Shown piece by piece: positions 24,301 to 39,300 of a stretch of DNA of 64,000 nucleotides. How positions within the stretch are numbered: the stretch's first letter is position 1; every line of letters starts with the position of its first letter. Origin of the DNA: Owenia fusiformis (lineage: Eukaryota > Annelida > Polychaeta > Sabellida > Oweniidae); contig CAIIXF020000009.1 in assembly GCA_903813345.2 (NCBI GenBank), positions 35,147,759 to 35,211,758 on the forward strand. The letters are read 5' to 3'. The notes under the pieces are model-generated. The model was not told the DNA's origin, did not search any database, and saw only the letters and a list, made by a program, of their open reading frames with translations. The translations under genes were made by a program, and so were the position numbers.

Positions 24301-27300
24301 CTATTAGATGGGTATGCTATATGTAGCATGCTGTTTCTGTTTGGGATTACTCCAAAAGATCAGGAATAGGAACAGATGTACAAATGGTGTGTGATCCATA
24401 TAGCCAATATTTTCATGGGTTAATATCAAAGGAATGCTTCCAAGTTTATTGTTTACATTAAAATATGATCAAAAATATCAAAATATGTCAGAAAACTAAC
24501 ATTTTCTTAGGGATGTGTACGTAATTATAGAATGTCTCTAGAATCACGGAAAACATTTGAAAGTAAAAGATTTTCTTTTTATAGAAATGTTTTTTACAAT
24601 GTGGTTTGAACTTTGTGGTGAGAGAAAAAAGCTGAGAACATGTCCATTGAGATATTTGAGATAAGGAAATAGTGAGAGATACTATAATAAGGATCTACAC
24701 TTCAGAATACTCATTGCTCTACCGGGAAAAAAGATCACAACATATATTTGTTTGTTATCTGTTTGAAGACATCCCATTAAGTTATATATATCATATAACA
24801 AGTTCTTAAATAATAAATATATTCTAATTTATATGTAGTACAATATACCATCCATAGCACATTTCACTGAATATTATTTTATAAGGTTTGTTATCAATAT
24901 GGTATCTGATTTTGGAATATCAAACAGGAAAATGGAAAACATAGCCAAGGCACCCTTATGTCCACAATTGTGTGGTATAACATTTTCTTGGTTGATTACA
25001 GAGTAATATACAGGAATGAAGAACTTTGCAAGGGATTATACATGCTATGTTACATACCAGAGTGTATTTCAGGATGTATAATCTGATGTTTGCATTCGTC
25101 ATTGATACCAATATATTTCCTACCTATATAGGTAGGTAGTGCATTATCTCTCTTACATCATATTCCAAATCATTGATGGTGCTTCTTCTTCACTTTTATA
25201 ATGCACATGTAGTACTCTGGTACACTCCAGGCAGGTTTGATCACCATACAGTGAATCCTTACCCTGCGCGGAGAGTCTAGTTAAACTACACTCTGCCTAG
25301 TAGAGACCATATTACAGTTTAGTAGCCCCGCCCCCACGACAGGTACCGGTGACAGTTTGTGTAATAAATCACTTCTGACCTACGCGCTGACCTTTCTTCC
25401 ATCAGTCAGCGAGCTTGAAGAAACATACGCCAAATGCGTGCTAATTAAATATGCGCATGTCATTGGTCAATTCCAAGCTCAACGATGACGTCAGAAGGAA
25501 TGACCATATATAGAATGTCTGTCAAATTTGGCCGACGAACACTGATTGGCGCGGTGGGTTCACAGGTTTATTTTAGTTTGAAAGAGTGAAGACGAAGCTC
25601 TCTTTTAAGAAGTGAAGTCAAACAAATGCAAAGGGTAGTGAATCCTATATATCCGAACACCTCTCAGTGTGAACACCTCTCAATGTGAACACTTTTTCTC
25701 TGTCCCAAATTTGTTATCTCCCATTGACTTACATGTTAATAAAACCTTGAAATGTAAACCCCTGTTAATCTGAACACTTTTGGCCAGTCCAATGGGTGTT
25801 CGAATTAGGCTGGTTTTAGTGTATTTCTTTCCAGATTTACCAAAAATACTGTCTGTCTGGGGTGCTATCTTCTCATGAAGCTAATAAAACTCGTTTTCAT
25901 ATTTTTAACTACAGTATTTATTACAAGTGATGGCATTTTACGATACAGTAAAACCTGTGTCATGTGTGTAAACCAAGCTTGGTAGTCCAGTTTAAAAAAA
26001 ACAAAATTTCATTATAATGCTCATTGCCCAGTTAAATCCATTTTAGCACCCTCTTTTAAGTCAAAAAATTTAAAATATTCAAATGTTCAAATGAATTGAT
26101 AGAATTTCATTTTTGGCGAACACCTGTTTGGATTTGAAGGTAAGGTGTGCTTCTAGTATGTAGACAGATAAACTGCTCTGATTGCCCTTTTGAGAATTCC
26201 AAAATTCTAACAGGATATTTTACCTGCTACTATGTATAAAAACATGAGATTAAGAAAGGAGTTTGACTGTACAGAATATGCTGTACATCTTCTATGACTT
26301 AATAGGGTCAGTATTACTCCCAGGGCATTCCTTTACTTGGCTATGGAAAGGTATGTCATGCATGGTGTGATTTGACGTAAGAGAGTGCCTTATCACCTGG
26401 CTATATGGCTCAGACTTATTTTGGGCATTAGATTCCCTACATCTGATTCACAGAATCTTCTCAGACTTACACCTGACTCCTGCGAAAAAAATATCATGAC
26501 AGTCATCTTTGAAAATTCAAAAAATGCGCATAAGAGTGGGGATTGTGGGTAATGTTTTATTTTATCACGTAGGTAATACTCTAAACTGTGTGGAAGTGTT
26601 GGTAATTAAACTGATTCTTAATTTTTCTTAAGAAGTACATTTGAATAAGTCTAACAAGAGTCACATTTTAAACACGAGCAGGACTTCCTTCTCAAAATAA
26701 TTCCATTCCATATAGAAGCCTCAGAAATGGTAAACATGGTTGCGGTCAGTTTTTTGCAGGTAAACAACTTAGAAAATATTATGATACTTTTCGTTAACAA
26801 ACATGTGCATAAGATTTTGAAACTGCAAAAACACGGACATTAATCATTTTATTTATTTTTTGATGTGTCTCATATGTATATGATCCAGTATCTCCCAGCA
26901 TTGAAGCAAGTGGGCACTGCACCTACTTGTAAATCCATCTATTAAACTACCAATGCAATGCATTTCGACTAGTTTTGGCCTTCATTGTGAAATTGAGAAT
27001 TTTAGACCTACTCCCTTTACAATTAGAAATTGACTTGTGTATGTGTAATACATGTATGTGCAATGAGCCAATTAGATTATGGGGGAAGGATATGGAGGTG
27101 TCCAAGGTTCTCCGTCTAGATTGGCTATAACCATTGTTGATGATTTTTCACTTGACTCAAAAATACAAAAATGATAAATTATGAAAAAGTATGGGGGAAA
27201 GTTTGCATTCTTTCAGGAACTAATTTTTCATGTAGTCAAACAACATATTGTCTTGGGTTCCATCATCGCAAATGAAACTCCTGATCAGACTGTCTGTTTG

Positions 27301-30300
27301 TGAGAGAGAATTGAGGACAATACAGGGGGTATAAAAAACTTCATTTTGGCTAAAGACTGCATCTTGACTCAACTAAAGAAAAGATATGTCAAAACGCTCA
27401 TTATATAAAGACTGAATCAATTGTATCTTAGTCAGTTGATAAACTAATAGAACCCTGTGATGTTCTGGGATGTGGTTAACGATTAATCATTGGAAGCAGG
27501 GAAATGAGAATGCTGCTGAGAAAGAAATGTTACTGAACTGCTAAATTGCAAAAACGATTACAATTTTTCATGGGCTACCTGTCCACCCCTGTGATATCTC
27601 ATCAGAGATCCCCAGACCTTACATTGGATGATTCTGGTCAGTGAAGATCTACTATAAAACCAAATAAACGAAGCAGATAATGATAAAGCTGAGGAAATGA
27701 ATTAGAGAGTGATAATTTCTAAAAGGATTACATAATAGTATGCCCAAATACTTTACTCTTTATAGTAGAAAAATGATTTAAAAGTGGTAATGGTATATTC
27801 AAGGGGTATCCTTAGAAAACTTGGACTTGTTATAACTACTTCATCATCTGTCATATTGTTATGTGCATCTATGGTTTCTTCATCATCATTTGTTAAAGTG
27901 CTGTCAGCAATACATCCATCTATAGCAGCAGCCTTGTGTTGCTTAATACTATCACTATCTAGCTCTATCTACCAAGTTCATAATCGTGTTATCAGATGAT
28001 TCTAGCTAAGACCTGATTTACTCTTAAGATAGATACACTTGACATATACTACTAATTTCTGCTTTTTAACACTACATTCCTCTGCTTCAATGGCTTGCAT
28101 TTGACCATTTTGTGAATTAAGCTACAAAATCCAAGTTGATGAAATGCTCTGAATAATACAGTGATGATAACAAATATATGAGTAAGCAATATATACATAT
28201 GTAGATAGATGTGAGGTGAAGCTTCAGGATGTTAGTAAGGTAGCATTTAAGATACAACATCACATGTTGAAGTCTATATGGTATAAAAGGGTGAGACATT
28301 GGGCAGAGGCTTATATTGAGAAAGTTAATGCCCTGGGGAGTAGAGACCTTGAAAATATATGACATTTTCAATTTCAAGATCAATTGTTTAAAAATAAATT
28401 TTTGTGAGAGTTAGATAGGAAAAAGGAAAAATATGAGGAAACATTATTATGTGAGAATCGGTTGTTTGTAATGTGTATATGTGGCTGTACATTGTATGCG
28501 TGAGAAACGTGATGTCTACCATCAAGTCTTGCTCGCCAATTCGTATATTTTCCAAGGCAAAGTTTGAGAGTAAATGGGGATGCGTCAATTATACAAGGGT
28601 GATAAGTGTGTTTTTAATGTAGCATGACCAAAATTCTCGAAAAAGCATATATACAATAAAAGATATGAACTTCAAAGATGTTGAACAAAATTCACTATTA
28701 TTCAATGTTTTATTTACTTAGTACTAGGGTTGTTTAACCTCATGTAAGGTGTAAATGTCACTTTCAATCAGTATCTTTGTAAACATCACAGAAATAAAAT
28801 CCCTGCATCCATACTTATCAAAGAGCATTTTAACCTACCATGTCAAAATATGAAATGGCTTTTCTTCTATTGACATTTGATTTGATCTGAAAATTATGTT
28901 AAAAACAGAATGATTATTTTGCCTGAACTTGAACGCAAAGTATTATTTGGCTTCATGAAGTTATGAGTTCAAGTCATTTTTTCATATGATAGAGATTTAT
29001 AAACGTGACTTGTTCATAGAAATGGTGATTTAAGCATAAAATAATGAGTTATTCACAAAATAGAGTATTATACTTAATATAGGTATTTGTTCCTACATTC
29101 AACATTCCATCTCGAATAAGTCGTATTACTTAAAAGGTATCACTCAGAAAGTTAGTACATGTATATCAAACTGTGTGAGAGTGGTTGTACCATTTTGATG
29201 AAAATAATCTCAAATACAATTTAAAGATGTCAGGTCAATCTTTCTTTGAAATCGAAAAATCAGGCAAGATCAGTAAACCTGATATTTCCCTCACTTATAT
29301 CATGTTTTCCTGTATTGAAGTGTTAGACCACAAATCAGAGATAAGTGAATGGTTTTCTGACCTTGATACAAAGGAGAAGTTTGATGGTCTACTTGGTGAA
29401 ATTTTCCTCATGATTCACACTTGTAGCCTATTATATTAGTAATTCAAAAGTAAGACTTTTTGAGATAGGTATTGGTGCATCAGGACGATTGGGCTATAGT
29501 AAATTTGATATAGACACATTCTTACTCATAATGAAAAACATATGAGGCGAGGAGTATGAAATAAGAGAATCCATAGTATAGCATTTATTTTATGATACAC
29601 CACTATAATGGTCGGTGAAATGTTTTTTTGGAATAGAATCACCATACTCGGTTTGTCCATTCACTCAATAATCTATCCATCAGTCATTGGTTCATTGATA
29701 TGCCTTTTATCCTTACTTACCCTCACTTCAACCACTTAAAGGAACTTGATAGGGAAGAAAATATTTCTTCAGTTGGATATTTCATTGAGCATGCAAAACT
29801 GGAATTTGTTTTAATGAGATCGAAGACTTAGTCATTAGTTTTAACAAATGAAGAGCATGAAATTATTTTGACTTTGACTTATCCTTGTGATTTCAACTAA
29901 GAGTTTATAATATATAGGGGTTATCTCAATATGATATACAGAAATCTATATGTCATAGAATTTGGGAACTATGGTATGAAGAATTACAAATAATTAAACT
30001 TTTATTGAGTGCTACATTATGAGGTAAGTCAACTTTTCTGTTTAATTTTATTTTATACTAATTTATGAACAAATATTAAAAAACATATATTCAATGATTA
30101 TTACAAATCATATTTTAAATGATCCAACTGGAACTGCAAGTTGTAGGAGACTTAATACAAGATACAAACTATCTTTAGAATGTATCTATTACTATAGCAA
30201 CAATGTTTCTGTTTAAAGTCCATCCACACTGGGTTATTTACCAATTAACCTTTTATTTCATATATCTAAGATTAAAGCAAGGGATGCTTGTTTTCTGTAG

Positions 30301-33300
30301 TTTCTCTGACAAGATGTTTCCTAAAATTTCTTACGTTTTTTCTCATTATACTGTATTTTGGCCTGAAAATGTCTAGGACTTACTGTGCATGTCTGCTTTA
30401 TTTTTTACCGCGGAAGTCTGACTTTTATATTTGTTTCCTTTAATGTTTCTGTATTTCTCTTTTGTTTTTGGAATTTTTGGGTTATTTTTTATGGGATGTT
30501 GTATTATGATATCATTGCTATCGACCAGTGTGTAGAACTGGCAGTTTTTATCGCCACATGGTACACCTGATGGATAAGGCAAAATTGAGAGATTTACGGA
30601 GATAAAGGACATTCCTGAAAAAGAAACAATTTTGCTTCAAAGAATTCGAACTTAGCTACAACCTATAATCAGCTTAAGTCAAGATCTGTAACTTTGAATG
30701 GAGAAAATGTGTTCTCTACAAAAAACACATCGGAAACATCTGGAAAAATACTGAATGAATTCCGAACTGTTGAAATTTGTTGAAGAAAATCGGCACTGAT
30801 TCTGTAAATCACGTCAAAGATTGAACAGAAATTCCTGGTGTTAGAAACAAGGAGTTTGGAGAAGCTATATTTAGATTTTAAGTAGTTGTACTGCGTAGAA
30901 TTTTATTTAGATGGTTGATCGAACACACGGTGTAGAATACAGTCAGTTGGCTGCAAAGTTAAAATTAGAACGCACCCGGATTATTTCGAGTTACATGATG
31001 GCGTATTGGGCTTGGACAGAAGTGAGTTATTATTATACAAATGATATTTTCAATAAATCATACAGAATTGGATTATAAAATTCAAGTATATTTAATTTAT
31101 GTTTATTATGAGCTTAATTTTAGGATCTCCGTATTTCACTCTTACTAAGAATTGGTGATTACAATAGTCATTCTGTCAAGGCATTTTTATGTCACCACCA
31201 AAAAGGGGTGACATATTGTTATGGTCTCCATTTTTTGATGGCGGTTGGTGGTTGGCAGTTGGTATCTTAAACAAATGGTGGTGACATTTTTGCATGTGAA
31301 TGCCTTGTTTAAATAAGTGATGGGGAGTTATTTTTAATATGGCACACGGGAAACAAGAGAAACTAGGAGGATTTTACTATTTGATTTAACTTTGTTTCAA
31401 AGATGGCAGCACCAGTCCTGTAGCTGTAGCATTGGGAATTTTTTTCACAGTTCTTGATCTATCATCCAATGTTTTTAAAATGTTTATACTACACAAGCAA
31501 GTTTGTGTCAGTTAGGTAGTGTGTTAACTCTTGTATATTTTTTCTCAATAAAATATTCGCCTATATACTGTGATATAAGCATGGAACCAGTTTAAGGGAA
31601 GCATTCTTTAGGATAATCTCTTTCATTGTAAGATACAGGAATCTTTCCATGTATCTCTTAGAGATTACATGAATCAGACAGTGACATATCAGAATTACCA
31701 CTCTTGGAAAATACTTATTTATTGAGCTCTGTTAGCTTGTCCATGGGCTATCCATCAGTCTCCTGAAAGCCCATGGCTGTTCCCAGCATTTTGATGATAA
31801 TTATGAAAAGGAGGTTTTCAATATTTCTAAATATATATTGAAATTAAGAATTGTGTATTCTGTTAAGAAGAGATCTACCTTTACATTTGAAATTCACATA
31901 ATCTTTGCTCCCAAATAATAGTACCATAATAAAAGTACCATTGTAAATCATTGTTTCACCTTATTTAGGGGTCATTGTTGTAAATGCGCCTATCAACATC
32001 TAAATAAATGTTATCTATGTAGGAATGTAGGATTGCATTCTATACAGTGTTTTGGGATAACACCAATAAAGGTTTATCAATGAGTTTCAAGGTGCCAGAT
32101 ATTGTTGGCATTTCTTATGGCATTCTCTTGCAGCCAGATGGTGGCTGGTATCTTGGTGGGTTGATTGATTGCTTGTTTACATGGCAAGGAAGGCTTGTGA
32201 TTATGACCACCTCTTCTTATGCTAAAGAATATATACATGCAGTCCCAATTGGTCTATACTTTACATGTATTTTAATGTAAATGTATTGCACTGCATGCAT
32301 GTCTGAATTTAAATGTAAGATAGTTTAAGAGAAATGTCTGTTTTCAAGGTTAGAATGATAAATAAAGGAGGAAATATCCCTGGATGCTTTTATCAATTCA
32401 ATGTTATATTCCAATGGAGGAAATATCCCAGGATGCATTTGTCAATCTAATTTTATATCAGACAGGAGGAAATGTCCCAGGATGCATTTGTCAGTTCAAG
32501 GTTATTAGCAATTCATCCCATCATCTATCATTCCCCTTATCTGTTCACCAACATGGAGAAGTCAGCAATATTTCACTCAATTGGCGCCACAAATTGAGCG
32601 TAGTCATGAAATTACTTTTACTGAATGAAATACTGAATGTATAAAATATGTTTTGCATTGTACCTGTCATGGTAGTTATGATGGTAGCTTGGTAGCTAGA
32701 TATTTTCACTGTTGATGTAAAGACACATTTTTCAGTGTGATTTGTTTGACAGAACTCTAGTTTCTGTCGTAAATATTATTGTTCTGGTAGCACACTGTTA
32801 ATTACATTGAATTCTTAATGCTGTTGTTTGATGACTGAGCTGGAGTTTATTTCCTATTTATCCACTGAAGATATATAAAAAATAGATTTTATTTGACAAT
32901 TATAAGATAACAATGCATTTCCTATGATAGCATAATCATCTCGAGTAAGAAGTTCACTTTAAGGCGATGAATAAAATTATTTGGCATATGTTTGAATCTA
33001 AATTGCATTTGGGAATTTTCTTTTGAATGATTGTGGCACCTTAGGATTTCATATAAGAAATGTCTTGTTTGATACATATTGGACATAACTGGTTTATGCT
33101 ACATGTATTTTGACATCCAAGTTTGGACATTTGCTTCTTGATGGTCTAGAATTGAGTTTTACTGATTTAAAGATTGCAAGTTTGTTTAAGGGTAATGGTT
33201 GAGATAGTTCTGATACTATAAATACTTGAAGTGTTATATAGTGTAGCACTATCAAGATCAGGTATTCTGCTTCTAGCAAAACATCATTCTTGCCAGCTAG

Positions 33301-36300
33301 ATAAGCAAACACGGATTTCTCATCTCTCATCAGCTACCTGTAATATACACTCCTCATCATAAGTTTGGAACACTGATCTCTCCATAGAGTGAGGCTTAAA
33401 TTTGTTATTGCATGTGTGATATGTATCTTTAGGAGCGCAAGATTTCTCCTGATCCTTCCTTTGACCAACATGCTAGCCAGGCCTCGAAATTAGCATTGTG
33501 AAGGTAGTGATTTGCTACCTGTTTTACCAAAAACACTACTCACACAAAAACACACTCACAACAATAAGAATAAAGTCACTCTTATTAAAATCATCAGTAC
33601 CTGCTTATCTCAAATAGCTACCTGGAAAATTCACTAAGTAGTGAAACAACTACCTGATAAAAAAAAGCCTGCTAGCCGTAACATTATAGTAAAACCTATA
33701 TTGAACATTTCTTGCCGAGACAAAATGTTCAATGTTCAAAGGTGTTCACTACAGAAAGGGTAATTTCTACAGAAGTCAGTAGAGTATGTGTGGAGGAAGA
33801 CAGGTGTTCACTAGAGAGAGGTGTTCACTAAGACAGGTTTTAATATATTATCATATCTGATAGAATTTTGAACTGAGATGAACTTTTGAAAGGAAGTGTA
33901 TTAACCTGAAGCTTGTCTGTACAGATATATTGAGGGATCAGATTGACTTTGAAAGTTAAGTACATGAATAAACACCAGCATCATTGATTGTCTACCTACA
34001 TAATAGATGATGTAAAATTCAGAGAAAAGAATTTGTATGAGTTATTTTCTTCATATTGAACTTCCATTTATATGATTGTGATTCTATTCTGACAATTAAG
34101 GAATTAAGCATGGTTCCAAACTCACAGCTGTTGACTGCCAATGGCAATCCCTTTTCACTCTTGGCAATGAACTTGGAAAACTAAGTTGCCTTTGGGCAAT
34201 GGACCGAATGCCAATAAATGTATATTGAATCGGGCAATCATGTTTTAGCCTTATTTGTGAACTCTAGAATCTAGAAAATAAGTTGCCTTTGGACATTGTT
34301 CAATTGGACAATTATGTTAGTTAAACCTTATCCATGAATCCTGGTATAAATATTAAACCTTTGGCACATCCTTCCTCCTCTGGCTCAGCTCAGTAATCTG
34401 CCCAATGTTAGACCCTCCAGTTGCTGTACAAGAAACATGCCACCCTGTTAAATCTGTTTATATCCTGTCAAAAGTATGAAATATTCTGATGTTTTGACCT
34501 TTTCAATAGTTGTATATATCTTCTGAGCTTTGCCTATAGTAATTATAGCTCTATCCATTGTAATTCAAGGTACCAAAACAAGTTATATCGTTTGTTGAGA
34601 AAAAATTTAAGGAGATCACTGCTATAAATAAATGTTAGATAGAATGTTTGATAAAATCTGGTTATCACCTTTTTAGGATCACTTTGTTAAAACCACTTCT
34701 GTACATGGCTTAACTTTAAAACACGAGGAATCGAAATGTCTGAATTCAAACATAGAAAATAATCTGACTGAACATCTGAACCCGGGAAAATATCTGCCAA
34801 AATTTTGTCAGATTCCAGTCTGATTTACAGGTAACCGATCCATCAAATACAACTAACTTTCACAAAATCTTAAGTTTCCCATGCTCTAATTAGGACATTT
34901 TGGTAGTATTTCCCCCTCAATTAAGAATGGATCATTACGGGCAAGTATTTTTTATGATGGTACGGCCAGCTTATTAATTTTGGGGGAAATCATTGAGGGG
35001 TTTCATCTTCATGTGATCAACAGGTTTTTACATTTCAGTAGATTACTCTTTGGTAAAACATGAAGGTTGCCATGGTGAATTACATCATGGCAGATTGCAG
35101 ATATTTTTAGAAATCTTCAGTTATTTTGGTACAGAGCCTGGGCTTTGAGTTAACTGATTGATAAAAGATGACTTTATATGTGCTGTTACCATGGTTACTT
35201 AGGTTTTCATTTAGCATAACTGCTTTGTTACTGTTACATATGATTGATCTCATGCCATTTAGTGTTGATTATAGAGGGGTGAACCCAGAGGACCGGAGCC
35301 TAATATATTGTAGATGAATCTCTCTTTTAAGAAGCAAAACATATAATAAATCAAAGCCTGAGTAATTGTAGAAAGTCCCCCTTTGTCTTTACATTATACA
35401 TAGTCTTGCATCAAGTTGAGTTGAAGAATAGAATAGATAGTAGGGTGACCGGAGACTTAATGCAAGACTTTTTATAGGTTTGAAATCAGAAATCACCTAA
35501 TTGTTATTTTAAACTAATATATGTTAAATTGTATTTTTCACGACAATAAAGCAATTTAATCCCACATTGCAAATATAAGTCTCACTTAGACTCCGAATGA
35601 ACCGAGGGGCTAAATATTTACATGTCTCTCTTTGTACATTTTGCCTCAATGGCATTCTCTAATATTGAGTTATTTAAACACCTTATAATGTGTTATAGTC
35701 TGAATTTGTAGTCGGAAATCGTGAATAGCTTGTATTACCTTAACATGCAAAAAATTATAGAATCGCCACCGTAAATGAACAACTGGTCTTGTTTACGATT
35801 TCTCTTCAGTTATTTCCCTCATTGATACAGTATAGGTATATATGTGATTGTACATTTAACAAAAAAAACTATTTTCTTAATTTTTCATTCTTTCTCACTG
35901 CTTGATAATTAATGAAATCAATTAGTTTGCTTTCCTTACAAATTGAAAAAGTTGTTTGAAATTGTCCTTTGTAAAAGTTCCAAATTAATCATTTGATTTT
36001 ATACATCTCCTTGCGTTTCCATGGCAACCTCTGGAAACAAACCAAACCCATTGCATACCTGTTTAACTATGTCATTTCCTGATTGTTTTCTTACACCTGT
36101 TCTTTAATTGTTTTAATGGTTAATTATAAATGTTATGTAATACCATTTGTCATTTTATACCAGGGTTGTTTGTTTTTGAACCCTGTTGAGAGGGTTCATT
36201 CAGGGTTAGATTGGACAAGTTTGAAGTGTTTGCCCAATGCTCTCCATTTTGCCAAAATGTTGACTTTGAATTTCAACATAGAATGACATCATATATGTTT

Positions 36301-39300
36301 AACTGGGGTGTCAAAGACTAGAAACATAAATGAAGCTTACATGATTTTTTCTCATTTGAGAGGGCACCAAGCAAAATTTGAGAGGGTGGTATATGACATG
36401 TATAGTTCTATTCTGTATATATGTGCAGTAAAACCTGTCTAATCCAAACATCACTACGATTGACCAAAAGTGTTCAGATTAGGAGAGTTCACATTTTCAA
36501 ACATCACTACAAAGTCGATTGTGATTGGAAGATGTTCACATTTTCAAGTTATCTTAACATGATGGTCTATTGGAGAATAAAAAGATTTGGAACCAAAACA
36601 TTTGAATAGAATAGAAAAGGTGTTTAGATTATATAGTTGTTCAGATATACATGTATAGATTTTACTGGACATGTATATTCCTGGTGTAATCTTAAGACTC
36701 CCAATAGTTCTTCATTGTTTCTTTACCTACTTCATTTTCCATTAATAACTTGATGTTTACATGTATTGAGGCCACCAATGGTTAAATCAGTAAAGGAGCA
36801 TGGGGTTGTCTTGTTTCAAATCATTATATTACTCCTAATCCAATCCCTCTATATTCATACATTGATATATTTTCAGTTATCGTGGTTGATCTTTTGTTTT
36901 CAAATGGAAGAATTTCCATATATCTGACAGTGCTTTATTCATTGAAATCCCTGTGGCACATGGCGTATCAAATTAATGCATAACGCCAATTTTTTTTTCT
37001 TTGATGATTAGTATGCCCCTATGATAATGCACATTAGGTTGAAAAATATAATCTAAACCTTAAAATGTTGCACCAAAAGTTTCAAAGTATTGGAACGACT
37101 AAAGACTACTGAATTCTAAAATGGTATGCTAGAAAAATAAATCTTTGACAGAAAATAGTCATCAGAATTTCACATACATGAGTTGTTAATACCTCGCAGT
37201 ATCTAATTAGAGCCCCATGGTCTGTTTACCGAGTCTATTTACATCGTGAGTGATTTTGTATGTTCGTTTTCTCCATTCTGTTTATTTAAATTTATTTTAC
37301 AATCTACAGTACTATGTACTTTGCTAACACTGAGTAACAGGCTTATAAATGTGAATACCATAATTTATTGACATTATTTGCTATACTATTGATAACAAAC
37401 TATCAATTCATACTTTGACATATTTTTATCGGTTATGATTTATCAACACTGTTAATATCAAACATAGACATAAATTGTTTGCGTAGTAGAGGTTACTGGC
37501 CAGCAGTCCAGCTAGCCAGTGTCTTTATTGATTCCCACAAGTTCAATATCAGAGTGTCGGTAAATCACTCTTGGGAGCCTTGCAGAGTGTATACACACTG
37601 ATCCAATATGGCTGCATCTTTCTAGTGGATTATTTCGAGCACTGGATATTTTCGTAAAATTCTCAAGGTAGGTTGAAAATTAGTGTTGATATTTGAAGGG
37701 GAGTTGTAGTTTATGTTATATTGTTTGATTCTTCATTGATCACGAGGGTTGTTATGTCTTTGTATTCTCAGAAATTTAGTGTTTTGTTTGGAGGTCTCGA
37801 TATGAAAATAACATTGCATGTCTTCTGCTTTGATCGGCAATATAATATTACATGGGGGATTGGAATAGATAAATGGGCATATGATAACAGTGCTTTGTTC
37901 TGGAATAAGAATTTCATTGACGTTTCATAATTATTGGGTAATTTAGTTGAATAGCAGTAATAATGTTATTAGATCATTATTGTCAGACAGTTGCTGTTGT
38001 CGTAGCATTTGTTTTTGTCATTGCTAATTGCATATTGCGTTCCGGAGGATTATAACAATGCATTAATGCAACAAGAAATGATGTTTACCAAAGTCAATAG
38101 ATCCCATAGCCTTTCACACATTCAAAGGTATTTTAGGCTCTAATTGTGATTTCATTTTGTATATTAGTCTTTCACCCCTCCTACTCCAATTGTCTTCAAC
38201 TATATATGGAAACAAGGTTCAGAAAATTAAGTTTAAAATGTTATCCCATTTGATATAATTTTTCCATGACATTTTCGACAGGGAAATATCAGTGTCAGTT
38301 TTACAAGGTCACATTGACTCTTTGTAAGGTTAAAGTACTAAACGGATTATGATTATCATGTTATATCTGTCATACATACCACTTCAGACAATTTCTCATT
38401 CATTTCCCAATCAAATAACATCATACTCAGCAATCAATCAAACAGGAATTGCATAAAATTCAATCAGTCAAAGAGCAAATGAAAAACTGTCAGTCAGATA
38501 CATTATGTAAAGTAGAACAATCCCAAAAGGCTCATGGGCCAAGAGTATGGCACGCAGTCTTGGTTCATATCATTTAGACACCCCCCCCCCCATCTGAATA
38601 CCTCTGTTCTACAAGGTGAAGTAGATGGTGGGGGGGGGGTCTGGAGACTTGATGCAAGACTAAATGTTGTATTTTGGGATGGATGCAGTGAAGATGGGTG
38701 CATTTCTTTTTCTGGTGGTCACAATTAATTTGAACTTTTTGTTGAATTATAAAAAATGTATTTCCTGGGGATAGATGCACTATTTGGTTTTTATTATGTC
38801 TTTGTCATCTTCTTATTGTTATATTTGGCAGATGTTCACTGATGTTTCTATATCACCAACATCAATATCATAAATCATATCTTTAAGAAGTAATTAACAT
38901 AATATTAAACAGCAATTGATTTTTTCATTGTGGTCAATAGCGTTTAACACTTCCCTATGGGTTATTGTCTTAATTAAAACAAGAGGAGCAACTAGGGAGT
39001 AAAAGAAAACTATTGATTAGGAAATAAGAAAGGTTAGACAAAGAGAAAAAGTATATGAGTATCCATCCTTCATTCAAAGGACATCATTTATTACTCAATT
39101 CATTATTATGGAAAGAAGTGAAATACCCTCGGACCAAGGATGATGAGTAGTGCCATGGTAGTTAAAGAATTACGTCCCCTGCAAAGCATCCCAAATTAAA
39201 AACATCAAATAGCTGAACATAAAATGATTTGTTTTGCTGTTCGTGTTTTTTGCTCATTGAACTTACTCTCTCTACTTAACTTTTTTATGTTGATAGATTT

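Larger units (their letters stand above)
25824..30910 (+). other. Intron 1 segment with possible decayed coding remnants
   Basis: Mostly featureless AT-rich DNA. A single pogo/Tc1-like end (TACAGTAAAACCTGTGT) is near 25945. Two protein-like open stretches at 28209-28362 and 29185-29439 may be parts of one decayed gene or transposon. Confidence 0.4.
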
